Below the pieces are notes generated by a model. That model saw only the letters and a list, made by a program, of their open reading frames with translations, ran no database searches and had not been told where the DNA came from. Below are positions 32,121 to 39,901 of a DNA stretch of 51,170 bases, in pieces. The stretch's first letter is position 1; every line of letters starts with the position of its first letter. The stretch covers positions 1-51,170 of the forward strand of contig JAOBWM010000176.1 in NCBI GenBank assembly GCA_025463365.1. Direction: 5' to 3'. Made by a program: the position numbers and the translations under genes. Origin of the DNA: Acidimicrobiales bacterium. Lineage in GTDB: Bacteria; Actinomycetota; Acidimicrobiia; Acidimicrobiales; Iamiaceae.

Positions 32121-35100
32121 GTGGCGATGTCGGGCTTCGGCCACCATCGAGGGGGACGTAGGGGCCATCGGCCTGGTTGGCGCGACCCAGCGGGGCGGGT
32201 CCGGCACCGGGATCGAGCTCAAGGCGGCGACACGCTCCTCGAGCTCCTCGTCGCCCTGGTGATCGTGACCCTCGTCGGGCTGGCAGTGCTCCAGGGGGTC
32301 CTCGTCGCCATCCGCGCCGCGGGTGTCCATCGGGCGGCCGCCACCTCGGAGGTCGTGGTCCGCAACTTCTCCGAGGCACTCGTCGATGCCCCGTACGTCC
32401 CGTGCGCGAGGCCGGCTGACTACCAGGCGCCGTCGGGGTACGCGCTTCCATCGGGGTACGAGGCCGACGTGACCTCGGTGCAGCGGTGGACCGGCGATCC
32501 GGCCGATGCGGGCTTCGAGGCGTTCCCCACGGCATGCGACGGCCTCACGATCGGCGCGACCGACGACACGATGCTGCAGCGGATCTCCTTCGACATCCGC
32601 AGCCCGGCCCCGGCGACGGGCTTGACGAGCATGCGCCGGCACCTCACGGTCCTCAAGTCGTTCGACGGGAACCTGTCGCGCTCGGACCTGCTGCCCGCCG
32701 GCGCCGTGCGGTGCACGATCACCGGCGACAGCGTCAGCGACACGTCGATCGACCAAGCCCACCCTGGAGCGACGGCCGGTTCGGCCGAGACCATGAACGT
32801 GTCGCACAGCGGCACCGCCGAGCAGGACGCGCTGCTGCGCTTCGACGTCACCGCCGACGCGACGCGCTGCCGAGGCCCGAACGACACGGTCTCGAAGCTC
32901 CCCGCGACGAGCGAGCGCATGGTGGTGCTCCGGTCCCAGTTGCGCCTGTACTCCTGGCGCATCTCCGGCGCGCCGACCTGTCCGGACCAGTGCACCCATG
33001 TGCTCGAGCGGGCCACGGCCCCGTGGACCGAAGCGACCGCCTCCTGGTCGTCGGCTCCGACGGTGTTGGCGCCGGGGCGCAGCCTGTTCACGCACCCGGC
33101 GGACAAGGGCGACTACTCGCCGCGCTTCGAATACGTGAGCGACGCGTCGCTCACCGCCGACGTCCAGAGCTTCTACTCGAACCCGTCCGCGGCGGACCGC
33201 AACTACGGGTGGCGACTCACCGAGGCCTGCAGCCCGACGTACCTCGGCCGCACGTGTGCCACCCAGCCGCCCGGCTTCCAGTTCCGCACGAAGGAGTGGA
33301 AGGAGACCGAGCAGCGTCCCGCCCTCGAGGTCATCTTGGTCCCGCAGACCACGACGACCGTGCAGATCCGCAACGTCGCCTTCGGGTCGTGCGCCTCGGT
33401 CAAGGACGATGCGGGCGATGTCGCGGCGTCGCTCATCGCGCTGAGCTGCAACGGCAAGGGCTACCAGGGCTGGACCTACGACTCGGGCACCAAGCAGTTC
33501 AAGACGGTGGCTTCGACCGACACCGTGCTGGGCCGCCAGTGCATCGACACCCAGGAGGCCCGGCAGAACCCCCGCCTCGGCCCCAGTCTCTGGACGTGTG
33601 ATCCGGCGAAGCTCTGGCAGCAGCTGCGGATCGTGGGCAGCGCCATCCAGGTGACCCAGAAGGTCAACAACGCTGCGATCAACCAGTGCCTCGAGATCGA
33701 GGGCGGCAAGCGCCTGATCGGTACCCGGCTGATCGTGAACGACTGCAACGGCTCACCCCAGCAACAGTGGGCGGTCGAGGTGCAGCAGGGCGCGCCACCC
33801 CCGGCCACCTACGCGGTGCGGCTCCGGAACACGAAGGGGAACAGCTGCCTCGACATCGAGGCGGGCAAGGCCGACAAGCCCCCCTATTGGACCGACGTGT
33901 CCTCCGGCGTCGGAAAGTCCACGAGCCGAGCCGAGCAGTTCCCGTGCTTCGGCGGGAGCCGCGACAGCGGTGAGTGGCTGCTCGACGGGTACGACCGCAT
34001 CGTCAACGACCGTGACCAGACGGCCTGCCTCGATGCCGGCAACGGCGACGACCGGGACTCCGTCGGCGTGAACTACTGCAACAACGGGACGCGCCAGCAG
34101 TGGGGCGTCGAGGTGCAGGGCGACCACTACCGCATCCGCGTGGCGGCGACCGGCAACTGCCTCGAAGGCGGGTACGACGCGTACCGGGTGCGGGTGCGCA
34201 CCTGCTCGGACGCAGAACAGCGGCAGTGGTGGGCGATCGAGCCCTCGACGGCGCCGGCCACCGTGAGCCGCGGCTGGCTGCGCAACGAGGGCAACTTCAA
34301 CACCTGCCTCGAGCCCGAGAAGGACAAGCAGCCCGACCAGGGCAACCCATGGATGTGGGCGTGGCCCTGCAGCTCCGACCGGCCGAACCAGGAGTTCCTG
34401 CGCCTGCGCGTGAGCGACACCGAGGTGCAGTACCGGCCGGTGTCCAACCCTGCGTACTGCCTCGACTGGTCCGGCGGTGGCGACAACCAATGGTCGATCT
34501 CCTACTTGTGCAACGTGCGCGATCCCGGTGACGCGTCCTCGGCGTCCGACAGCCAGCGCGGCGTGTTGCAACCGGTGGCCGATCTCTCCCAGACCGTCAC
34601 GTCCGACCCCACGCCGCGCCAGGTCAAGCTGGCTCAAGGCGGACGCTGCCTGCAGGTCGTGACCGGCACGGACGGCGCGGACTACGCGCGGGCCAAGGGC
34701 TGCATCAGCGATCCGGCGTCGGTGGCGTTGCCCTACCAGCGCTGGTACTTCGAGCAGGTCGGCCTCCTCCACCAGCAGACGGTCCAGTTCCGGAGCGCGA
34801 TGCGCACCGATTCGGGCTGCGCGATGCCCTACGACGGCTTGGCGAACAACGGCAGCGGAACGTTGACGTCGTGGCCGTGCTCGGGCGCGCTGCGGCCCAA
34901 GCAGGCCTTCGTCCGCCTCACCAACGGGCAGATCCGCCTCTCGCCGGAGATCTACCGGTGCCTCGACAGCACGAGCAACACCACCGGTTCGAAGCCGTAC
35001 TTCAACAACACGTGCGGCACGCAGTACCAGCAGCGCTGGAAGTACACCGACCTCGGCAACGGCAAGGTCTGGATCCGGTTGCAGGACTACTCGATGTGCC

Positions 35101-36647
35101 TGCGCGCCGGGCTCGACATGGCGCCGGTCACGCTCGCACCCTGCGACATCAACAACGCCGCCAACATCAACGACTCCGCGCTCGCGTGGACCCTCCAGGA
35201 CGCAGGCACCAACGCCGATCCCCGGATCGGCCACGTCCGCAACGTCGACAGCGCCAACTGCCTCGAGCCCGTCCCTGGGGGCGCCTTCGCGGACAAGCGC
35301 AAGCTCTGGGATTGGCCGTGCGCCGGGAACACCCGTCCCTTCCAGCAGTTCGTCCAGCTGAACACCGGTCAGCTCCGCGCCGCCAGCGACACCCGGTACT
35401 GCCTCGACGACCTCGGGGCCCTGGCCACCTCGACCACCAACTCCGCGGTGCTGTGGTCGTGCGACGACACCGCGCCCACCAGTCAGGTGTGGGGTCAGGA
35501 CTCGGCGGGCGCCCGCAGCCTGGTGATCCCGTCGGGAGCGACGACGGCGTCCGGGCGCCCGATCGGGTTGTTGCGCAGCAGCCGGATGGCGACCCAGGGA
35601 GCCAAGTCGTGCGTGCGAGAGATCCTCGGTAGCGAGCAGGCGGTCGGGTCGCCGTTGCGCAACGGCGACTATGCCCTCACCCGGTCCGATTGCACGGTCG
35701 GCCCGACCCGGCAGGCGTGGGCGTTCGAGGACCTCGCCGCCCAATCGGTGACGCTGAAGCAGGTACGCAGCGGGTTCCGGCCCGACTCGGGGTGCGTCGA
35801 GCCCAAGACCGTGACCGACGACCGGTCGTCGCTGTGGACCTGGCCCTGCGCCGGTTCCGGTCGTCCCGCACAGGCGCTGACGTTCACGTCCGACGGGCAG
35901 ATCAAGAACAGCCAGAACGGGAACTTCTGCTTCGATGCGCGCAACGTCGCCCTGAACGACGTGCCCTACTACTCGGACTGCCACGGCGGCTCGAACCAGA
36001 AGTGGACCCGCGTGCCTGTGGCCGGCGCGTCCCCGTTCGTGCAGCTCCAAGTGGCCGACAACCGCAACGGGGCGATCTGCCTGCAGGCCGACCTCGACGC
36101 CACCCTCATGAAGCTGGCCGCGTGCAACGCGGCTTCGGCGGCGCAGCGCTTCGTCGTCGAGGACGCCGGCACCACGCTCACCACGCGCTACGTCAAGATC
36201 CGCAACCTCGGCTCGGGCCGGTGCATGCAGCCCGACGGGCCCGTCGACGACGGCCGGTCGGTGTGGGCGTGGGAGTGCGACGGCCCGGTCACCTCGAACG
36301 TGGTCTTCCTCGCCACCAACAACCGCCAACTGCACGCGGTCGGCAAGCTCGACAGTTGCCTCGACTACAACTACGGCTCCGCCGGGCCCGATCGCAACCT
36401 CGCGTTCCGCCCCTGCCAGGACCAAGACGTCCGGGTCTCGACCAAGTCGCAGCTCTGGACGCTCACCGCCGCCGGGCTCCTCGTCAACGACCGCGATCCG
36501 ACGAAGTGCACCCGCGAGATCCCGGCGAACGCGAAGCCGGCCCCGTTCAACGTCGGTGACTACTCGTTCGTCACCGACTGCGTCGCGGCAACGGACCCTC
36601 GCGACGCGAGGCAGCGCTGGGCCTTCGACGTGGTGGCCAACCCGTGA
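32121..36647 (+). CDS. giant PilV-like modular minor pilin with DNRLRE-type domain and ricin-B lectin array
   Basis: 1508 residues. A basic 36-residue leader ends in Gly-Gly, followed by DTLLELLVALVIVTLVGL with Glu at +5: a class III prepilin signal. A PilV-like pilin head (to about 190) precedes a DNRLRE/CBM96-like domain (about 196-398: LLRFDV, LRLYSWR, APWTEATASWSSAP). Then come two regular ricin-type beta-trefoils (about 405-706; QQW, RQQW, RQWW motifs with CLD/CLE) and five related modules beginning at residues 721, 891, 1040, 1216 and 1361. About two Cys per repeat suggest export and disulfides. Mature N-terminus would insert in the pilus and the rest project outward. GTG start after GGGGGGAGGG; its end overlaps the PilW-like gene (GTGA). 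Likely a carbohydrate-binding pilus-tip adhesin. Confidence 0.9.
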   Translation: MAMSGFGHHRGGRRGHRPGWRDPAGRVRHRDRAQGGDTLLELLVALVIVTLVGLAVLQGVLVAIRAAGVHRAAATSEVVVRNFSEALVDAPYVPCARPADYQAPSGYALPSGYEADVTSVQRWTGDPADAGFEAFPTACDGLTIGATDDTMLQRISFDIRSPAPATGLTSMRRHLTVLKSFDGNLSRSDLLPAGAVRCTITGDSVSDTSIDQAHPGATAGSAETMNVSHSGTAEQDALLRFDVTADATRCRGPNDTVSKLPATSERMVVLRSQLRLYSWRISGAPTCPDQCTHVLERATAPWTEATASWSSAPTVLAPGRSLFTHPADKGDYSPRFEYVSDASLTADVQSFYSNPSAADRNYGWRLTEACSPTYLGRTCATQPPGFQFRTKEWKETEQRPALEVILVPQTTTTVQIRNVAFGSCASVKDDAGDVAASLIALSCNGKGYQGWTYDSGTKQFKTVASTDTVLGRQCIDTQEARQNPRLGPSLWTCDPAKLWQQLRIVGSAIQVTQKVNNAAINQCLEIEGGKRLIGTRLIVNDCNGSPQQQWAVEVQQGAPPPATYAVRLRNTKGNSCLDIEAGKADKPPYWTDVSSGVGKSTSRAEQFPCFGGSRDSGEWLLDGYDRIVNDRDQTACLDAGNGDDRDSVGVNYCNNGTRQQWGVEVQGDHYRIRVAATGNCLEGGYDAYRVRVRTCSDAEQRQWWAIEPSTAPATVSRGWLRNEGNFNTCLEPEKDKQPDQGNPWMWAWPCSSDRPNQEFLRLRVSDTEVQYRPVSNPAYCLDWSGGGDNQWSISYLCNVRDPGDASSASDSQRGVLQPVADLSQTVTSDPTPRQVKLAQGGRCLQVVTGTDGADYARAKGCISDPASVALPYQRWYFEQVGLLHQQTVQFRSAMRTDSGCAMPYDGLANNGSGTLTSWPCSGALRPKQAFVRLTNGQIRLSPEIYRCLDSTSNTTGSKPYFNNTCGTQYQQRWKYTDLGNGKVWIRLQDYSMCLRAGLDMAPVTLAPCDINNAANINDSALAWTLQDAGTNADPRIGHVRNVDSANCLEPVPGGAFADKRKLWDWPCAGNTRPFQQFVQLNTGQLRAASDTRYCLDDLGALATSTTNSAVLWSCDDTAPTSQVWGQDSAGARSLVIPSGATTASGRPIGLLRSSRMATQGAKSCVREILGSEQAVGSPLRNGDYALTRSDCTVGPTRQAWAFEDLAAQSVTLKQVRSGFRPDSGCVEPKTVTDDRSSLWTWPCAGSGRPAQALTFTSDGQIKNSQNGNFCFDARNVALNDVPYYSDCHGGSNQKWTRVPVAGASPFVQLQVADNRNGAICLQADLDATLMKLAACNAASAAQRFVVEDAGTTLTTRYVKIRNLGSGRCMQPDGPVDDGRSVWAWECDGPVTSNVVFLATNNRQLHAVGKLDSCLDYNYGSAGPDRNLAFRPCQDQDVRVSTKSQLWTLTAAGLLVNDRDPTKCTREIPANAKPAPFNVGDYSFVTDCVAATDPRDARQRWAFDVVANP
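34281..36644 (+). repeat. five lectin-like modules in alternating A-B-A-B-A order (protein-level repeat)
   Basis: Module starts at 34281 (A), 34791 (B), 35238 (A), 35766 (B), 36201 (A); lengths 170, 149, 176, 145 and 148 residues, so a two-module period of about 320. Each opens with R-x-n-C-x-x-P, then a W-x-W-P-C or similar block and RPxQ. B modules share the start RSxxRxDSGC and the end DAGT; A modules end in QxWAFxx or YQRWYFE. DNA identity between copies is low, so the duplication is old. Confidence 0.8.
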
Positions 36648-37900
36648 GCCCATCCCGCTCGCACGAGGACGGCTTCACGCTCGTGGAGCTGCTCATCGGG
36701 CTCGTGATCATGGTGCTCGTGGTGGGGGCGCTCAGCCAGGTGATCATCTCGGTGTCGTTCAACGCCGACCGAACGGTGACTCGGGTCACGAGCTCAGGCT
36801 CCGCGTTCCTGACCGGCGCCCGGTTCGCCGAGGACGTCGGGACGTCGAGCGCGGTCGGCTCGACGCCGCCGGTGTCGCGTGCCGTGACCGGGTGCGGCGG
36901 CGACCCGAAGGCGCTCGTTCGCCTCCTCTCGGTGTCGGGCTCAGCGGGGGTCGGGATCGTCGTGACGAGCTACTCCGTCACCAGCGACCACGTGCTCGAA
37001 CGCCGGACCTGCGTGGGGTCGTCGGTCGACGATGCGCTGGCCGCGACGCCCCGCGTGATCGCGGTCGTCCCGGACCTGGCGCTCAGCCCCAAGCCGGTGA
37101 CCGTCGAATGCCGCGCGACCGCCGGCGCCCTCGCCGCACCGGCCAGCGTGGCCGGCGACGCCCAGTGCCGCCTGGTGGCCATGACCGTGGTGACGAAGGA
37201 TCGCTACTCCTTCACGGTGCGGGGCCTGCGCAGCGAGGGCTCGTCCACGGGATCGGCTCCGGTGCTCCGCCGGTGCACCCTCGTGGTGTCCGACGACGCC
37301 AACGTCTACCAGGACCAGCCCGATCGCAACTTCAACGACCGTGACGACTACGGCGAGAGCCCCGGCGGGCGCAACTTCATCGAGGACCGCTCCAGGGCCG
37401 GGAAGATCATCAGCGGGTACTTCCGGTTCAACCTGTCGGGGCCGTGTGACGGGACGGCATCGGGCGAGCCGGCGTTCATGCCGCCGCAGCGCACGTTGAC
37501 GTCGGCCTCCTTGCGGCTCGTCTTCCACGACGCCACCCAGAACCTCTCGAATCAGAAGTGCACGTCCCAGCACAACCTGGACGTGTTGGCGAGGGCGTGG
37601 GACCCCGCCACGCTGACCTGGAACACGAGCCCGGTCCAGCAGTTCCCGCTCGACGGCCTGCAGCCCATCCGCCACGGGTTCACCACGCAGGCCTCGTGGG
37701 TCGATCGATCCCTCACCGTGAACGTCCTGCCCGAAGTGCGGCACTGGTACCCGAGCCCGGGCGGCGGCGACTGGGCGAACCGCGGCTGGGTCGTGAGCGA
37801 CATGCCCAACGGGTGCGACGAGCACGAGTCGAACAAGTTCATGTCGAAGGGCAGCAACAACGCCCTCACCCCCCGCCTGGTGCTGTCGTGGACCGAATGA
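36644..37900 (+). CDS. PilW/PulJ-like minor pilin with C-terminal DNRLRE-like domain
   Basis: 418 residues. A 10-residue leader ends in Asp-Gly, followed by FTLVELLIGLVIMVLVVGALS with Glu at +5. A pilin head runs to about 205. From about 210 comes a domain of the DNRLRE/CBM96 type: VSDDANVYQDQPDRNFND, YFRFNL, ASLRLVFHD, RAWDPATLTWNTSP, VNVLPEVRHWY and a final PRLVLSWTE. The same kind of domain is in the giant pilin encoded upstream. The GTG start overlaps that gene (GTGA) and its stop overlaps the next start (ATGA). Probable minor pilin carrying a surface-binding or spacer module. Confidence 0.88.
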   Translation: MSPSRSHEDGFTLVELLIGLVIMVLVVGALSQVIISVSFNADRTVTRVTSSGSAFLTGARFAEDVGTSSAVGSTPPVSRAVTGCGGDPKALVRLLSVSGSAGVGIVVTSYSVTSDHVLERRTCVGSSVDDALAATPRVIAVVPDLALSPKPVTVECRATAGALAAPASVAGDAQCRLVAMTVVTKDRYSFTVRGLRSEGSSTGSAPVLRRCTLVVSDDANVYQDQPDRNFNDRDDYGESPGGRNFIEDRSRAGKIISGYFRFNLSGPCDGTASGEPAFMPPQRTLTSASLRLVFHDATQNLSNQKCTSQHNLDVLARAWDPATLTWNTSPVQQFPLDGLQPIRHGFTTQASWVDRSLTVNVLPEVRHWYPSPGGGDWANRGWVVSDMPNGCDEHESNKFMSKGSNNALTPRLVLSWTE

Positions 37901-38385
37901 GCGGGCGCGGTCGCGAGGACGGCGTCACGATGGTGCTGGCGTTGGCCGTCATCGTCCTGGCCGGGACGGTTCTGGCCGGCCTCCTGCTCTTCACGCAGAC
38001 CAGCCTCCGGGGTGCCTCGTCCTACCGATCGCGCACGGATCGCCTCCAGCGGTCCGAGGACGCGCTGTCGTTCGCGTCGGCCTCGCTGCGTCGGCCCCGC
38101 GGGCTCAGCGCCCTGCCCGACGGGAACACGCAGCCTCGCGACGGGCTCCTCGGTCTCGCCGGCGAGTCCGTCACGCGTGCGTACCGGACGTCGACGGTGA
38201 CCTGCGTCGGTCGGGCGGGGAGCGGCCAGGTCGAGGACGGTGGCAGCTACACGGACCGCACGGTCGACTGCACCGTCGCCGACGAACAGGGAACCGTGCT
38301 GGAGGCCACGATCCTGTTCGTCGACGACCGCGGTACGAACCTCGGTTCGTCCTCTCGCGTGATCGACATCCGCGTGCGGACCTGA
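37897..38385 (+). CDS. PilX-like minor pilin
   Basis: 162 residues. The short leader MSGRGREDG is followed by VTMVLALAVIVLAGTVLAGLLL, a pilin-like hydrophobic helix without Glu at +5, as in PilX and GspK types that cap the tip complex. Then SYRSRTDRLQRSEDALSFAS, also PilX-like, and a small Cys-containing head. ATG 37897 overlaps the upstream stop (ATGA). Last gene of the operon; no strong terminator is seen before the convergent lipoprotein gene 14 bases away. Confidence 0.8.
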   Translation: MSGRGREDGVTMVLALAVIVLAGTVLAGLLLFTQTSLRGASSYRSRTDRLQRSEDALSFASASLRRPRGLSALPDGNTQPRDGLLGLAGESVTRAYRTSTVTCVGRAGSGQVEDGGSYTDRTVDCTVADEQGTVLEATILFVDDRGTNLGSSSRVIDIRVRT

Positions 38386-38399
38386 GCAGGGGGCGTCGG

Positions 38400-38969
38400 T
38401 CAGTAGCCGCCGCCCCCGCTGCTCGCCGGGGCATTGGTCGTGGCCGGTGCTTCCGTGGTCGCCGTGGCGCCGCCGCTGCCGGCCTTGACCACGTGCCACG
38501 TCCCCCCGAAGCTCGCGAGGCCTTCGCCGGCCGCGTCGGTGGCCGTCTTGTCACCGGAGAACGTGTACAGCGGGAGCCCGTCGGCGGTCAGCATCAGGGT
38601 CCCATCCGCGCTCTTGGTCGTGCCGAGCTTCACGCCGCCGAGGGTGCTCGCGGCCGTCCCGGAGGGCACCTTGGCGGGGGGCCAGGCGTCGAGGCAGGCC
38701 CCGGTGCAGGCCACTGCCTTGCCGCCGGAGGTCAGCGTGTAGAGCGTGAACCCCTTGTCGTTGGCCAGGATCGATCCCTGCATGGCGTCGTCTTTGACCT
38801 TGGCCACGCCCGACGCGTCCGGCGCGGCCGTCTTCGTGCTCTTCGCCGCAGTCGTGGTGCTCTTCGCCGCCGATGATGTGTTGCCGCCGCCGCTGCTCCC
38901 GCAGCCGGCGAGCACAAGCAGGGCCGCCGCTGCGCCGCACGCCAGTTGGATCGTTCGTCGAGTCGTCAC
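38400..38969 (-). CDS. COG4315-type lipoprotein
   Basis: 189 residues from the GTG at 38969 (AAGGAGCAAC before it). Lipoprotein signal with lipobox LVLAGCGSS. A Ser/Thr/Ala-rich stretch precedes the repeats of the family: GSILANDKGFTLYTL, then ACTGACLDAWPPAKVPSG, then LTADGLPLYTFSGD and FGGTWHVV. A Gly-rich tail ends the protein. Exported, membrane-anchored; function unknown, often found beside electron-transfer or stress genes. The much longer open frame upstream is not used. Confidence 0.88.
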   Translation of the reverse strand: MTTRRTIQLACGAAAALLVLAGCGSSGGGNTSSAAKSTTTAAKSTKTAAPDASGVAKVKDDAMQGSILANDKGFTLYTLTSGGKAVACTGACLDAWPPAKVPSGTAASTLGGVKLGTTKSADGTLMLTADGLPLYTFSGDKTATDAAGEGLASFGGTWHVVKAGSGGATATTEAPATTNAPASSGGGGY

Positions 38970-39084
38970 GTGTTGCTCCTTGTGGTGCCCGGATCGGGGG
39001 AAGGCACCGTCTCCCACCCTCTGCCTGTCGCTGCTCGCTGGCAAGTGCACGATGGTGCTACGACCGCCGGTCCGCCGGGCCGGG

Positions 39085-39846
39085 CTACCGAACGTCGATC
39101 TCCTTGCTCGACCGGATGCGCCGACCCGGGAACAGGTGGTGGAGGGCCGTGCCGCGGATGCCGTACTCGCGGACGCGTCGCATCGACGTGGCCACGTGCA
39201 TGGCCGAGTCGGTCTGGATGGCGGCGCGTCCGAACTGCTTGGCGATCTTGAGCGAGTAGTCGACGTCCTCGTCGCGTGCGTCGATCGCCGTGCGCTCGAA
39301 GCCACCCACCTGTTCGTAGGCAATCGAGCGGGTGGCCATGTTGTGGCCGATGACGGCGTGGCGGTAGTCGCCGTCGCGGTGTTGCAGGCTGAGCGCAACG
39401 CGGGCGCCGCGCACCGCGACCGAGAGCAAGACGCCGTCGCCCCGGCGGTGGTACTGGTCTTCGAGCGCCTTGCTGGCCCCGCCGAGCAGTTGGACCGCCG
39501 GCTCGGCCGCGAAGCCCAGGACGATCCGGCCCGTCCACGCCGGCGACGGGACGCTGTCGCCGTCCGTGCGGGCGACGACGCGGAAGCCGTCGGCGGCGGC
39601 CTGGCGGAATCCCGTGTCCGAGGCCGCGCCGGTGCCCTTCTGGGCCTCTTCGAGGACCGTCAGCGGGAAGTCCGCGTGGGCCGCCTGGAAGGCGTCGATG
39701 CGGGCGCGGGTGTCGTCGGTGGACCCGTTGTCGACCAGGTAGTGGTGGACACCGTCGCGGTGCGTCTGGCCGTACAGCCCGGCCAAGGTCCGCTCGATGC
39801 GCGGCTCGTTGTACACGGGCACCACCACCGCAAGCCCTTCCCCCAT
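39085..39846 (-). CDS. family 2 glycosyltransferase
   Basis: 253 residues of GT-A fold. N-terminal LAVVVPVYNEPRIERTL and LVDNGSTDDTRARI bind the nucleotide sugar, TDGDSVPSP is the metal-binding DxD-type site, and DARDEDVDYSLKIAKQFG matches the ED acceptor region. No membrane segments. Probably elongates surface glycan. ATG 39846 follows TACCTT by seven bases. It sits 55 bases after the kinase on the same strand with its own promoter. Confidence 0.88.
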   Translation of the reverse strand: MGEGLAVVVPVYNEPRIERTLAGLYGQTHRDGVHHYLVDNGSTDDTRARIDAFQAAHADFPLTVLEEAQKGTGAASDTGFRQAAADGFRVVARTDGDSVPSPAWTGRIVLGFAAEPAVQLLGGASKALEDQYHRRGDGVLLSVAVRGARVALSLQHRDGDYRHAVIGHNMATRSIAYEQVGGFERTAIDARDEDVDYSLKIAKQFGRAAIQTDSAMHVATSMRRVREYGIRGTALHHLFPGRRIRSSKEIDVR

Positions 39847-39853
39847 ACGCCGT

Positions 39854-39859
39854 AAGGTA
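39854..39859 (-). promoter_or_regulatory. -10 hexamer TACCTT, leaderless promoter of the glycosyltransferase
   Basis: On the minus strand TACCTT ends seven bases before ATG 39846; no Shine-Dalgarno sequence. Confidence 0.55.
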
Positions 39860-39901
39860 CCAGTGCCTCCCGACAAACGGACGAGCGGGCCGTGTCTGGC
39901 G

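Noticed and set aside
33753-36653. 966-residue open frame on the minus strand opposite the lectin pilin
   Set aside because: Arg/Val/Ala-rich antisense frame caused by high GC; no start signal or domain, and the plus-strand frame has clear repeats.
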